Assembly: GCA_036763105.1 (NCBI GenBank)
Contig: JBAIYS010000003.1
Coordinates: 1-64,000 of the forward strand
Origin: Peptococcaceae bacterium 1198_IL3148
Lineage (GTDB): Bacteria > Bacillota > Desulfotomaculia > Desulfotomaculales > Desulfohalotomaculaceae
DNA length: 64,000 nt
Direction: 5' to 3'
Shown one piece after another: positions 35,312-42,893 of the stretch; positions within the stretch are counted from its first letter, which is position 1; each line of letters opens with the position of its first letter. A program made the position numbers and the translations under genes. The notes under the pieces were generated by a model. It searched no databases and had not been told where the DNA came from. It worked only from the letters and a program-made list of their open reading frames with translations.

Positions 35312-35665
35312 TTGGAATCATATTTATGGGCCTTTGTGGTTGGAGGCATTATTTGCGTAATTGGTCAGCTTTTAATGGATGTCGCTAAACTGACCCCCGC
35401 TCACACCATGAGTACACTGGTGGTGGCGGGAGCAGTTTTAGCGGGCTTAGGTTTATATGAACCACTGATTGACTTTGCTGGAGCGGGTGCAACTGTGCCC
35501 ATCACCAGCTTTGGCAATTCGTTGTTACATGGAGCAATGGCGGAGGCTGAACAGACGGGGATAGTGGGCATACTGACAGGCATTTTTGAAGTTACCAGTG
35601 CCGGTATATCAGCAGCCATAATATTTGGTTTCATTGCTGCCCTGTTAGTCAGGCCTAAAGGTTAA
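35312..35665 (+). CDS. spoVAE: Stage V sporulation protein AE (SpoVAEb type)
   Basis: A 117-residue protein of three or four membrane helices, homologous in plan to Spo[25 protein letters not shown] is at about residues 60-81. It completes the SpoVAC-AD-AE dipicolinate channel set; SpoVAA, AB and AF are not present here. TTG 35312 is preferred because AGGGGTGA lies 5 bases before it; GTG 35303 is inside that site. Confidence 0.9.
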   Translation: MESYLWAFVVGGIICVIGQLLMDVAKLTPAHTMSTLVVAGAVLAGLGLYEPLIDFAGAGATVPITSFGNSLLHGAMAEAEQTGIVGILTGIFEVTSAGISAAIIFGFIAALLVRPKG

Positions 35666-35694
35666 CAATATGTTGGAAAAGGGTAGGTGTTAAA

Positions 35695-36144
35695 GTGCTA
35701 TTTAATAAAAAATTGTTGCTTTGTAGTTATATTTTGTTACTAACCTTATGTTTGGGTTGTGCAGACCAAAGCCCTCAACAAAAACCACAACCAACCAAAA
35801 CCGACGTCCAAATAGAAGTTGACCCACTGTTGGCGCAACAGGTTAAAGCCCTTTGTAGAGAAGTAACTGGCGTCCAAAACAGTACCGCGGTGGTGGTAAA
35901 CAAAGAAATATCTGTGGCCATAGAAGTAACGGGTTTTGACAGACTGCGTTTAAAAGCAATTCGGCAACAGGCGCATCAAAAAATCAGTAACCAATATCAG
36001 CAATATACCGTTTATTTAACTTCCGATAAAAAACTCTTTAAATCATTACAGGACATAGAAAAACAGCTAACTGCCGGTGATAGCCTGTCATTACCGCAGT
36101 TGCAGCAAAGGGTGGCTAAAATTAATAAAGATATGCGAGGTTAG
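35695..36144 (+). CDS. YhcN/YlaJ-type sporulation lipoprotein
   Basis: A 149-residue lipoprotein. The signal peptide ends with CLGC, making C22 the likely lipidated residue. The mature part resembles the YhcN/YlaJ domain (QVKALCREVTGVQNSTAVVVNKEISVAIEVTG, about residues 50-85), found in spore inner-membrane lipoproteins. GTG 35695 follows TAGGTG. Lipoproteins of this family accompany spoVAC-AD-AE in the mobile spoVA operons of Bacillus. Confidence 0.82.
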   Translation: MLFNKKLLLCSYILLLTLCLGCADQSPQQKPQPTKTDVQIEVDPLLAQQVKALCREVTGVQNSTAVVVNKEISVAIEVTGFDRLRLKAIRQQAHQKISNQYQQYTVYLTSDKKLFKSLQDIEKQLTAGDSLSLPQLQQRVAKINKDMRG

Positions 36145-36153
36145 GATATAAAA

Positions 36154-36834
36154 ATGCTTTTGGTAGCCATACGGACCATAATATTGTTTGTGTTGGTCAC
36201 AATTGGTATCAGATTGATGGGTAAACGTGAAATCGGTCAACTGCAACCCTATGAGTTAGTGATTATGATCCTATTAGCCGAATTGGCAGCGCTGCCGATG
36301 TCAAATTCCGGAGTTCCTCTGGTCAATGGGATTTTGCCAATTTTAATTTTAGTATTAGTTCAAGTAAGCCTGTCTTTATTGTCTTTAAAAAGTATCCGGG
36401 CACGGGAAATAATTTGTGGTACACCGGTAATTTTAATAGATAAAGGCAAAATTGTAGAGCAGGAACTCAAACGCATTAGATACAATATCAATGACCTATT
36501 GGAACAGTTAAGAGCTAAAAACATGTTCAATATTGCTGACGTTGAGTTTGCCATCCTGGAAACCAGCGGGGAGTTAAGCGTTATTCCTAAATCCCAAAAA
36601 AGGCCACTGGCTCCGGCGGATATAAACATTGCCACTAATTATGAAGGCTTACCTACTACATTAATAATTGATGGCAATTTATTAAGTGATAACTTAGCAA
36701 AGAATAATCTTAAAGAAGATTGGTTAAAGAGCCAACTTAATCAATTAGGTATTAATGGCTATCGGGAGGTACTATTTGCCAGTGTAGATTCTGAAGGAAA
36801 GTTGTTTTATCAAAAAAAAGGTGGTCGTAAATAA
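36154..36834 (+). CDS. DUF421 (YetF-type) membrane protein
   Basis: A 226-residue protein with three N-terminal membrane helices (IRLMGKREIGQLQPYELVIMILLAEL at about 17-42) and the soluble DUF421 domain (FNIADVEFAILETSGELSVIP, about 126-146). It is a paralogue of the 32940 product but lacks the C-terminal DUF1657 part. It overlaps the next gene by one base (TAATG). Confidence 0.88.
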   Translation: MLLVAIRTIILFVLVTIGIRLMGKREIGQLQPYELVIMILLAELAALPMSNSGVPLVNGILPILILVLVQVSLSLLSLKSIRAREIICGTPVILIDKGKIVEQELKRIRYNINDLLEQLRAKNMFNIADVEFAILETSGELSVIPKSQKRPLAPADINIATNYEGLPTTLIIDGNLLSDNLAKNNLKEDWLKSQLNQLGINGYREVLFASVDSEGKLFYQKKGGRK

Positions 36835-37214
36835 TGAGGTTGCTGGTCTCACTTATCCTAATATTTTCTATCTTTATTGGATTGGGAGCTTGGTCAAACC
36901 ATGCACTAACAACTTCTGCCAAGGAATTTGCTAAAGAAATAGATATTATTGTTGTCACCGCCCAACAAGATCAATGGGATGCCGCCTATCAAAAAATCCA
37001 ACATCTACGTAAACGGTGGGATAAACAGGCCGCTTGGTGGCCAATAATTTTAGATCATCAGGAGATTGACAATATAGAATTCGCTCTGGTTAAAACTGCA
37101 GAATATATTAAAAGTAACAATAAAGAATTATCCTTCGGTCAACTGGCGGAACTAAAACTGATGATTGAACATATACCGGAAAAGGAGGCGGTAACCATTA
37201 CCAACATACTATAG
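36834..37214 (+). CDS. DUF4363 family protein
   Basis: A 126-residue protein with one N-terminal membrane helix (LLVSLILIFSIFIGLGAW) and an outside helical domain (KRWDKQAAWWPIILDHQEIDNIE). It matches the DUF4363 family, whose members are commonly encoded after DUF421 genes in spore formers. It is coupled to the DUF421 gene by a 1-base overlap and is the last member of the spoVA operon. Confidence 0.82.
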   Translation: MRLLVSLILIFSIFIGLGAWSNHALTTSAKEFAKEIDIIVVTAQQDQWDAAYQKIQHLRKRWDKQAAWWPIILDHQEIDNIEFALVKTAEYIKSNNKELSFGQLAELKLMIEHIPEKEAVTITNIL

Positions 37215-37264
37215 AGAGATGTCGGAATATTAAGTAATTTGTTGACATAATTAGGAAATAATTA

Positions 37265-37294
37265 GCAGGAAAAGGAAATCCCAAGGCGAATTAC
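37265..37294 (+). promoter_or_regulatory. Candidate sigma-H promoter upstream of the TPR gene
   Basis: GCAGGAAAA at 37265-37273 and GAATTA at 37288-37293, the same elements and spacing as at 3000, including the purine three bases before GAAT. The gene start is 33 bp beyond the -10 element. Confidence 0.6.
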
Positions 37295-37326
37295 TTTAAC
37301 ATTCTAGTATAAGGAAGTGGTGTCAG

Positions 37327-38376
37327 GTGCGGCAACTAGATAAATCTAAGATGTGGCAGGTTTTATCTTGTGCTATGGAAGCCATGGGTGCTCGCAGATT
37401 GGCACTGCGCTATATACAAAGGGCAATAGCCATCAATCCGCAAAAACTTGAATTGCACATTCAGGCCAGTAGATTGTTCTTAAAAGAGGGTCAGGTGGAT
37501 CAAGCAGCATTACATTGCAAAAAAGCCGATATTGGAGTTGGCCCCGGTGGCTTTCTTTACTTACTGGACAAAGCCAGTAATGGTGGCTACTTAAGCACAA
37601 ATGATCAACCTTTAGCTGTTGATAAACCGGATACCGTTGATATAGACGCAGAAGTAAGTGATATAGCCACAAAGTTTAATAATAGTGGACTGTTGCTTTT
37701 AGGACAGCATAAGTATTGTGAAGCCATCGCTTGCTTCGAACAGGCCATTAAGTGTAGCCGGCGGGACCCGGTGATTCTAATAAATTTGGCATTGGCCTAT
37801 AGCAAGGTTAAAGATTATAATAAATCATTAAATATGCTGGAACAAGCCCAACAGATGGGTTATTCCTCTTTAGAGCTATTGGGTTTAAAAGGATATGCTT
37901 TATTTCATTTGCATAGGCATGAAGAGGCGGTTACCTGTTTTGAATTAGCCCGTCAAATGGCACCAGAAGATTCAGCTATTTTAGGCAATTTAGGTTCTTG
38001 CTATCAAGAGTTAGGCAAATATAACGAAGCGGTGGAATGTTACAAAATTGCCATTGGCGTCACTCCCCAGGTAGCTATATTATATAACAATATGGCTATA
38101 TGTTTAGAAAAACTTGACAATGATCTACAGGCCCAAGAATACTATATCAAAGCTGTGTCCATGCCCGATGCTGACAGTATTGTATTTACTAATTATGCAG
38201 CATGCCTGGGCAAATTAGGGCGCTATGCTGAAGCCATTGAATTCTGTGATAAAGCCATTGATAATGAACCAAATAATTATGAAGCCTGGGGTCTAAAGGG
38301 AAATATACTCATGGAAATGGGTAAAACAAATGAGGCGGCCAAAGCCTTTGCCAAGGCATTGGGGCTTGCCAGTTAA
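37327..38376 (+). CDS. TPR-repeat protein
   Basis: A 349-residue protein made mostly of tetratricopeptide repeats. At least six are visible between about residues 115 and 345, with the usual pattern (for example YCEAIACFEQAIK, HEEAVTCFELARQMAPED, YNEAVECYKIAIGVTP, YAEAIEFCDKAIDNEPNN). TPRs bind other proteins. There is no signal peptide. GTG 37327 follows AAGGAAGTGG. The promoter upstream looks sigma-H-like, so a role in the transition to sporulation is possible. Confidence 0.85.
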   Translation: MRQLDKSKMWQVLSCAMEAMGARRLALRYIQRAIAINPQKLELHIQASRLFLKEGQVDQAALHCKKADIGVGPGGFLYLLDKASNGGYLSTNDQPLAVDKPDTVDIDAEVSDIATKFNNSGLLLLGQHKYCEAIACFEQAIKCSRRDPVILINLALAYSKVKDYNKSLNMLEQAQQMGYSSLELLGLKGYALFHLHRHEEAVTCFELARQMAPEDSAILGNLGSCYQELGKYNEAVECYKIAIGVTPQVAILYNNMAICLEKLDNDLQAQEYYIKAVSMPDADSIVFTNYAACLGKLGRYAEAIEFCDKAIDNEPNNYEAWGLKGNILMEMGKTNEAAKAFAKALGLAS

Positions 38377-38395
38377 CTTAATAATGGTTTATTTT

Positions 38396-38427
38396 ATAAT
38401 AAGGGCTGTGCCCTTATTATTTTTTTG
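38396..38427 (+). terminator. Terminator after the TPR gene
   Basis: Perfect 11-bp stem ATAATAAGGGC (38396-38406) with GCCCTTATTAT (38410-38420), then seven T. Confidence 0.92.
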
Positions 38428-38482
38428 CATGAAGGTTAATTGTTTTGCAGAATAAATTATCAATCCATTTGGAGGTATAATA

Positions 38483-39046
38483 ATGATTGCCAAATTTGTA
38501 GATAGTGTTAAGCAATATGACGGAACACAACTGTGTTCGCTATGGGCCTTTAGAAATTTTGGCCTTCAGGGGGACAGCATTGTTAGTTTTAGAGGCCGAT
38601 GCCATGTGCAAATTGATCATATGGTTGATTTGGCCGATGTGAGAGCAAATGATAGTATTTATAGTGAAGATATGCTACATTTTATAGTAGAACATTTTGA
38701 TATGGATTTAGAAAAAACAGTTACACGGCAGCGATTATTAATTGCTATAATTAAAGAAGTGCTGGAAGATCTTACGGGTTGTCGACTGAAGCGTAACGGA
38801 GATGATCTATATTTAAACGATGCTAAACTATCCGTTTCTATTGCCACCCTAAGTCCAGTATCCACTGTGATTCATACTGGGATAAATATTTCATCTAACA
38901 ATACACCGGTACCTACTGTAAGTATAACGGATCTTGGTTGGCCAGAAAATCGCAGTGCAGAATTAGCTGACAAAATTGGGCAGCGTTATGCTAATGAAAT
39001 AGAGAGCATTAGGCTAGCCCGCTGCAAAGTTCGCGGAGTGCAATGA
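38483..39046 (+). CDS. DUF366 family protein
   Basis: A 187-residue soluble protein of the DUF366 family, found in archaea and some anaerobic bacteria, of unknown function. The sequence opens MIAKFVDSVKQYDGTQLCSLWAFRNFGLQGDS and carries HFIVEHFD and SPVSTVIHTGINI. It is followed 89 bp later by folE; in other genomes DUF366 genes also sit near queuosine or folate genes, which is recalled rather than shown here. Confidence 0.8.
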   Translation: MIAKFVDSVKQYDGTQLCSLWAFRNFGLQGDSIVSFRGRCHVQIDHMVDLADVRANDSIYSEDMLHFIVEHFDMDLEKTVTRQRLLIAIIKEVLEDLTGCRLKRNGDDLYLNDAKLSVSIATLSPVSTVIHTGINISSNNTPVPTVSITDLGWPENRSAELADKIGQRYANEIESIRLARCKVRGVQ

Positions 39047-39135
39047 TTTGTATACATCATAGCCCCCAATATTATTGCAACTGGATGCTATGACATACAA
39101 GGACTTATATTATGTAACCATAAGGGGGACAATGT

Positions 39136-39705
39136 ATGAGTGAAAAATTCGATGAGGAAAAAATAAAAACCGCCGTCGGTATGATTTTGGAAGCCATTGG
39201 CGAAGACCCGGAACGCGAAGGTTTGCTTGAAACACCGGCAAGGGTAGCCCGAATGTATCGGGAATGTTTTAGTGGTCTCCATGAGAACCCAATGGCACAT
39301 TTGGAAAAAATATTTTCTGAGGACCATGAAGAAATGGTATTGGTAAGGGATATACCGATGTATTCAATGTGCGAACATCATTTACTTCCATTTTTTGGAA
39401 AAACACATGTGGCTTATATCCCTCGCAATGGCAATGTAACTGGTTTGTCTAAATTAGCGCGGGTGGTGGAAGGATATGCCCGGAGGCCACAACTTCAGGA
39501 ACGTTTAACTAAACAAATAGCCGATGGGATTATGGAAAAATTAAACCCCTTCGGCGTGGTGGTGGTGGTGGAAGCAGAACATATGTGTATGACCATGCGC
39601 GGTGTTCGAAAACCGGGAGCTAAAACGGTAACATCGGCTGTTAGAGGACTTTTTCAAAGGAATCTAGCCAGCAGACAAGAAGCATTTTCGCTTATACTTA
39701 GATAA
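39136..39705 (+). CDS. folE: GTP cyclohydrolase I
   Basis: A 189-residue enzyme that opens GTP to 7,8-dihydroneopterin triphosphate, the first step to folate (and to queuosine). The zinc ligands are visible as CEHHLLPF (about residues 80-87) and the later cysteine in [24 protein letters not shown] near the N-terminus is the family signature. AAGGGGGA lies 6 bases before the ATG. It heads folE, YpmA-like, surE. Confidence 0.95.
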   Translation: MSEKFDEEKIKTAVGMILEAIGEDPEREGLLETPARVARMYRECFSGLHENPMAHLEKIFSEDHEEMVLVRDIPMYSMCEHHLLPFFGKTHVAYIPRNGNVTGLSKLARVVEGYARRPQLQERLTKQIADGIMEKLNPFGVVVVVEAEHMCMTMRGVRKPGAKTVTSAVRGLFQRNLASRQEAFSLILR

Positions 39706-39732
39706 TAATCACTGGGAAGGAGGATAATAACC

Positions 39733-39912
39733 ATGGGTACAGGGGAAAAAAGAGAGCCGAAGTTGGAACTAATTGCACATAAGTCATTCTCCAATTACGA
39801 TGAGATGTATCGAGTGGTGGACTTTTTAAACCGAACATTAAAAGATAAAAATTTAATTTTTGGATTAACCAAAAGTGATGATACTATCACCATTAATATA
39901 TACGAAACTTAG
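39733..39912 (+). CDS. YpmA-like DUF4264 protein (59 aa)
   Basis: A 59-residue protein beginning MGTGEKREPKLELIAHKSF and ending DDTITINIYET. The arrangement (a lysine-rich start, VVDFLNRTLKDKNLIFGLTK, and a terminal TITINIYE strand) matches the DUF4264 family, typified by B. subtilis YpmA, of unknown role. AAGGAGG lies 8-9 bases before the ATG. Its stop codon overlaps the ribosome site of surE. Confidence 0.82.
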   Translation: MGTGEKREPKLELIAHKSFSNYDEMYRVVDFLNRTLKDKNLIFGLTKSDDTITINIYET

Positions 39913-39920
39913 GAGGTAGC

Positions 39921-40679
39921 ATGCGATTTTTAGTATCAAATGATGATGGCATACAAGCGCCTGGAATTAATGCGCTGCGGAAAGCCCTTGAGCAAATCGG
40001 TGATGTCACTGTGGTGGCACCAGATAGAGAACGAAGTGCCACTGGTCACGGTATTACTGTTTATCGACCCCTGCGGGCTAAGAAAGTTGAGTATCAAAAC
40101 AGTAACAGTATAGGTTATGCGGTGGATGGAACCCCGGCTGACTGTGTTAAATTAGGGTTAGAGACTTTGTTAAAGGCACCACCGGATTTGGTTATTTCTG
40201 GAATTAATTTAGGTCCCAACCTAGGCACTGATGTGCTATATTCTGGTACAGTGTCGGCGGCATATGAAGGGGTTATCAATGGGGTTCCGGCAATTGCGGT
40301 CTCGTTAAACACTTGGACCAATCCTAACTTCGATATGGCTGCTAAGTTTATCATGGAATATGTACCCCATGTGCTAAAACACAAGTTACCACAGGGTATA
40401 TTATTAAACATCAACGTTCCCCATATTGAAGAACCTAAGGGCGTAAGAATAACTAGACTAGGCAATAGGCGATATATTAACGTATTTGATAAGCGCACAG
40501 ACCCTCGGGGACGAACCTATTACTGGATGGCTGGGGAACCGGAAAACCTTGATGAAAATGATCCCACCACCGATGCCAACGCAGTAAAAGAAGGGTATGT
40601 AGCCGTCACGCCCATAGAAATCGATGTCACCAATTACGACTTTATGAAGGAATTGCAAACTTGGGCCATTAACAAGTAA
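39921..40679 (+). CDS. surE: 5'/3'-nucleotidase SurE
   Basis: A 252-residue metal-dependent phosphatase acting on nucleoside monophosphates. The metal site begins with VSNDDGIQAPG at the N-terminus, and the signature SGINLGPNLGTDVLYSGTVSAAYEG is at about residues 93-117. TAGGAGG lies 5 bases before the ATG. Length is normal. Confidence 0.95.
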   Translation: MRFLVSNDDGIQAPGINALRKALEQIGDVTVVAPDRERSATGHGITVYRPLRAKKVEYQNSNSIGYAVDGTPADCVKLGLETLLKAPPDLVISGINLGPNLGTDVLYSGTVSAAYEGVINGVPAIAVSLNTWTNPNFDMAAKFIMEYVPHVLKHKLPQGILLNINVPHIEEPKGVRITRLGNRRYINVFDKRTDPRGRTYYWMAGEPENLDENDPTTDANAVKEGYVAVTPIEIDVTNYDFMKELQTWAINK

Positions 40680-40681
40680 GC

Positions 40682-40718
40682 AATGCAGCCTGTCGAACTG
40701 AGGATAGGCTGCATTACT
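40682..40718 (+). terminator. Terminator after surE
   Basis: Perfect 10-bp stem AATGCAGCCT (40682-40691) with AGGCTGCATT (40706-40715); the following T run is short. Confidence 0.7.
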
Positions 40719-40729
40719 TATATTAATAA

Positions 40730-40951
40730 CTATTTTTTATTCATTAAAGCCTCCTCGGCCTGTCGAACCAGTACTTTTACCATATTACCCCCCATTTTTC
40801 CTCCCACCCGGCCACAGTCTCTGGAAGATGTTCCACCCCAACCACGTTTTTCAACAATGGGAGCAACTCCAATTTCATTAGCAACTTCATATTTAAGATC
40901 TCTCAATACTGTGCGGGGCAATAATTTTTCTTGATCGGTAAATTGTGCCAT
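40730..40951 (-). CDS. Alpha/beta-type small acid-soluble spore protein
   Basis: A 73-residue DNA-binding spore protein. It has the two family boxes: LKYEVANEIGV (the first holds the EIA/EVA germination-protease site) and SRDCGRVGGKMGGNMVKVLVRQAEEAL. These proteins coat spore DNA and protect it, and are degraded by Gpr in germination. The start at 40951 follows GGAGGG on the minus strand; upstream in-frame codons lack a ribosome site. A sigma-G-like promoter lies upstream. Confidence 0.9.
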   Translation of the reverse strand: MAQFTDQEKLLPRTVLRDLKYEVANEIGVAPIVEKRGWGGTSSRDCGRVGGKMGGNMVKVLVRQAEEALMNKK

Positions 40952-40983
40952 TCCAAAATCCCTCCTTTGGATATGTTTAGGTG

Positions 40984-41012
40984 TAGTATGGCGCAATTAA
41001 GGTATAACATAT
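40984..41012 (-). promoter_or_regulatory. Candidate sigma-G promoter of the SASP gene
   Basis: On the minus strand CATACTA (40990-40984) is a full match to the sigma-G/sigma-F -10 element, and ATATG (41012-41008), 17 bp before it, fits GHATR at four of five bases. The SASP start is 33 bp downstream. Confidence 0.6.
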
Positions 41013-41019
41013 TACTAAA

Positions 41020-42585
41020 TTAATTTGGTTTTTTGGGGATAATTTTATAAATCATTTTATTTATTCTTTCAACATCCTGGGGTGAAACTCCCCCCATTAA
41101 AAATAGTGCCGCTAGGTAGATTGCCATACCACTAAATATTGAACCAAATGTTGTCATCACCAGAGATCCGCTGATGGTAAAAATAGCTTGTTTAGTTAAT
41201 AGCACTACAAAACCCATTATTAGGGCAGATGTTAGCGGTTTAATAATTGAAGCAATAAAATACATCCGAAATCCAATTAGTTTTTTTAAATCAATGTAGT
41301 TAAGTAAGGCGTAGATGATGCAATAAATTGACATTACTGCAGCTGTACCTTTGATGCCCAAGCTAGGAATGCTGGTTAAGTAATAAATGCCAATTATTTT
41401 AAAGGAAGAGGCTATCAACATATTCTTAAACGGCCGTACTGCTTCACCCATTCCCTGTAAAATACCAGTGGTTGTTTGACAAAAATATAAAAAACTACCT
41501 CCCAGTGCCAGAATAGCTAAACTGGTGCCAGCTTCTCGATAGCCGAAAAGTAGACCACATAACTCATGGGGCAGTAACAAAAATAGTACAATGCAGGGTA
41601 ACCCTGCAATGTTGGTTAACCTGATGGCCTCTGATGTTCTGGCTTGTACTAGTTTTAAATTATTTTGCGCTAGTGCATCTGATACTGCCGGTATCAATGC
41701 TGTGGCCAAAGCGGTGGTGATAATGGCTGGGGTGAGCAGTAATGTTTGGGCTATACCGACAAATTGTCCATACATAGAAGTGGCGTCAGTTAATGATACT
41801 CCGCTAATAATTAGTCGTTGGGGAATAATAATGGCTTCTATGCTCATGATAGCAGTGGAAATAAATCGCGTTAACGTCACTGGTATTCCTAAGTAAAATA
41901 TATTTTTTAAAGATACACCCAGAGGTTTTATTGTGCCAATTTGTTTTGGGCATGGTCTTGAACGAAAAAAGATTATAAGCATGGTTATACACCCGGTAAT
42001 TTCACCCAAAACTACCCCCAGTGACATACCGATGGCTGCATATTCAATTCCTTGGGGTAGCAGTAAATAGGCGATGACTAATCCAGCACCTACTCTGACC
42101 AATTGTTCCAGTATTTGGGTAACTGCGGTGGGTGTCATTTGCTGTAAACCCTGAAAAAAACCTCTAAAGGCCGAACACATTGATACCACAAAAATACCCG
42201 GTATGAGAGCCAAAAAACTATAATAGACCTTAGGGTTAGGAAAGTAGTGAGCCATTAAGAAAGGTGTAGACAAATATAGACCAACGGTTACCGCAGTGGC
42301 GGTAATGATTAGTATTGACAGACAAATATAAAAAATGCGGTATGCCCCCCGCATATTACCTTTAGCTACCTCTTCGGCAACTAATTTGGCTATTGCTAGG
42401 GGAATCCCTAAAGTTGATAGCACCATTGCCATTATGTACACTGGATAAACCATATTAAAAAGCCCTACCCCTTCGGGCTTAATTAAACGAATAACAACCA
42501 TTTGGTAGCCAAAACCAATGATGCGATTGAACAAACTAGCTATAAATAGAATCATTGCTCCATAAATAAAAGATTGCTTTTTCAT
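41020..42585 (-). CDS. spoVB: Stage V sporulation protein B / MOP-family lipid flippase
   Basis: A 521-residue polytopic membrane protein (about 14 helices) of the MurJ/Wzx/SpoVB family. The start MKKQSFIYGAMILFIASLFNRIIGFGYQ is typical of SpoVB, which is needed for spore cortex peptidoglycan, probably moving lipid-linked precursors. AGAGGT precedes ATG 42585 on the minus strand, so the upstream in-frame extension to 42630 is unlikely. Distinguishing SpoVB from other MOP exporters by eye is uncertain, but length and the SASP neighbour fit. Confidence 0.85.
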   Translation of the reverse strand: MKKQSFIYGAMILFIASLFNRIIGFGYQMVVIRLIKPEGVGLFNMVYPVYIMAMVLSTLGIPLAIAKLVAEEVAKGNMRGAYRIFYICLSILIITATAVTVGLYLSTPFLMAHYFPNPKVYYSFLALIPGIFVVSMCSAFRGFFQGLQQMTPTAVTQILEQLVRVGAGLVIAYLLLPQGIEYAAIGMSLGVVLGEITGCITMLIIFFRSRPCPKQIGTIKPLGVSLKNIFYLGIPVTLTRFISTAIMSIEAIIIPQRLIISGVSLTDATSMYGQFVGIAQTLLLTPAIITTALATALIPAVSDALAQNNLKLVQARTSEAIRLTNIAGLPCIVLFLLLPHELCGLLFGYREAGTSLAILALGGSFLYFCQTTTGILQGMGEAVRPFKNMLIASSFKIIGIYYLTSIPSLGIKGTAAVMSIYCIIYALLNYIDLKKLIGFRMYFIASIIKPLTSALIMGFVVLLTKQAIFTISGSLVMTTFGSIFSGMAIYLAALFLMGGVSPQDVERINKMIYKIIPKKPN

Positions 42586-42893
42586 GCCATACCTCTCGCC
42601 CCAAAAATATCGTATAACATGTCTATGCATTTGCTTTTACACCTATGAAGCAAAATTTGTGTGAAAAAAATAAATTATTATTTATTATTACAAGGATATT
42701 TACAATGGCTTGTAGAATATATCACATACTTATTAAAGTTTGATTAGCTAATGTTAATTTTTCTTAACATCGCTTTTAATGAATATAATTTAATTATGTA
42801 CATAAACAATAAAAATGGTAATAATATAACAAAAGTTACTAAATTAGGAAACAATTAAATAAATATAATCAGATATAGAAAGGGGTCATAGCA

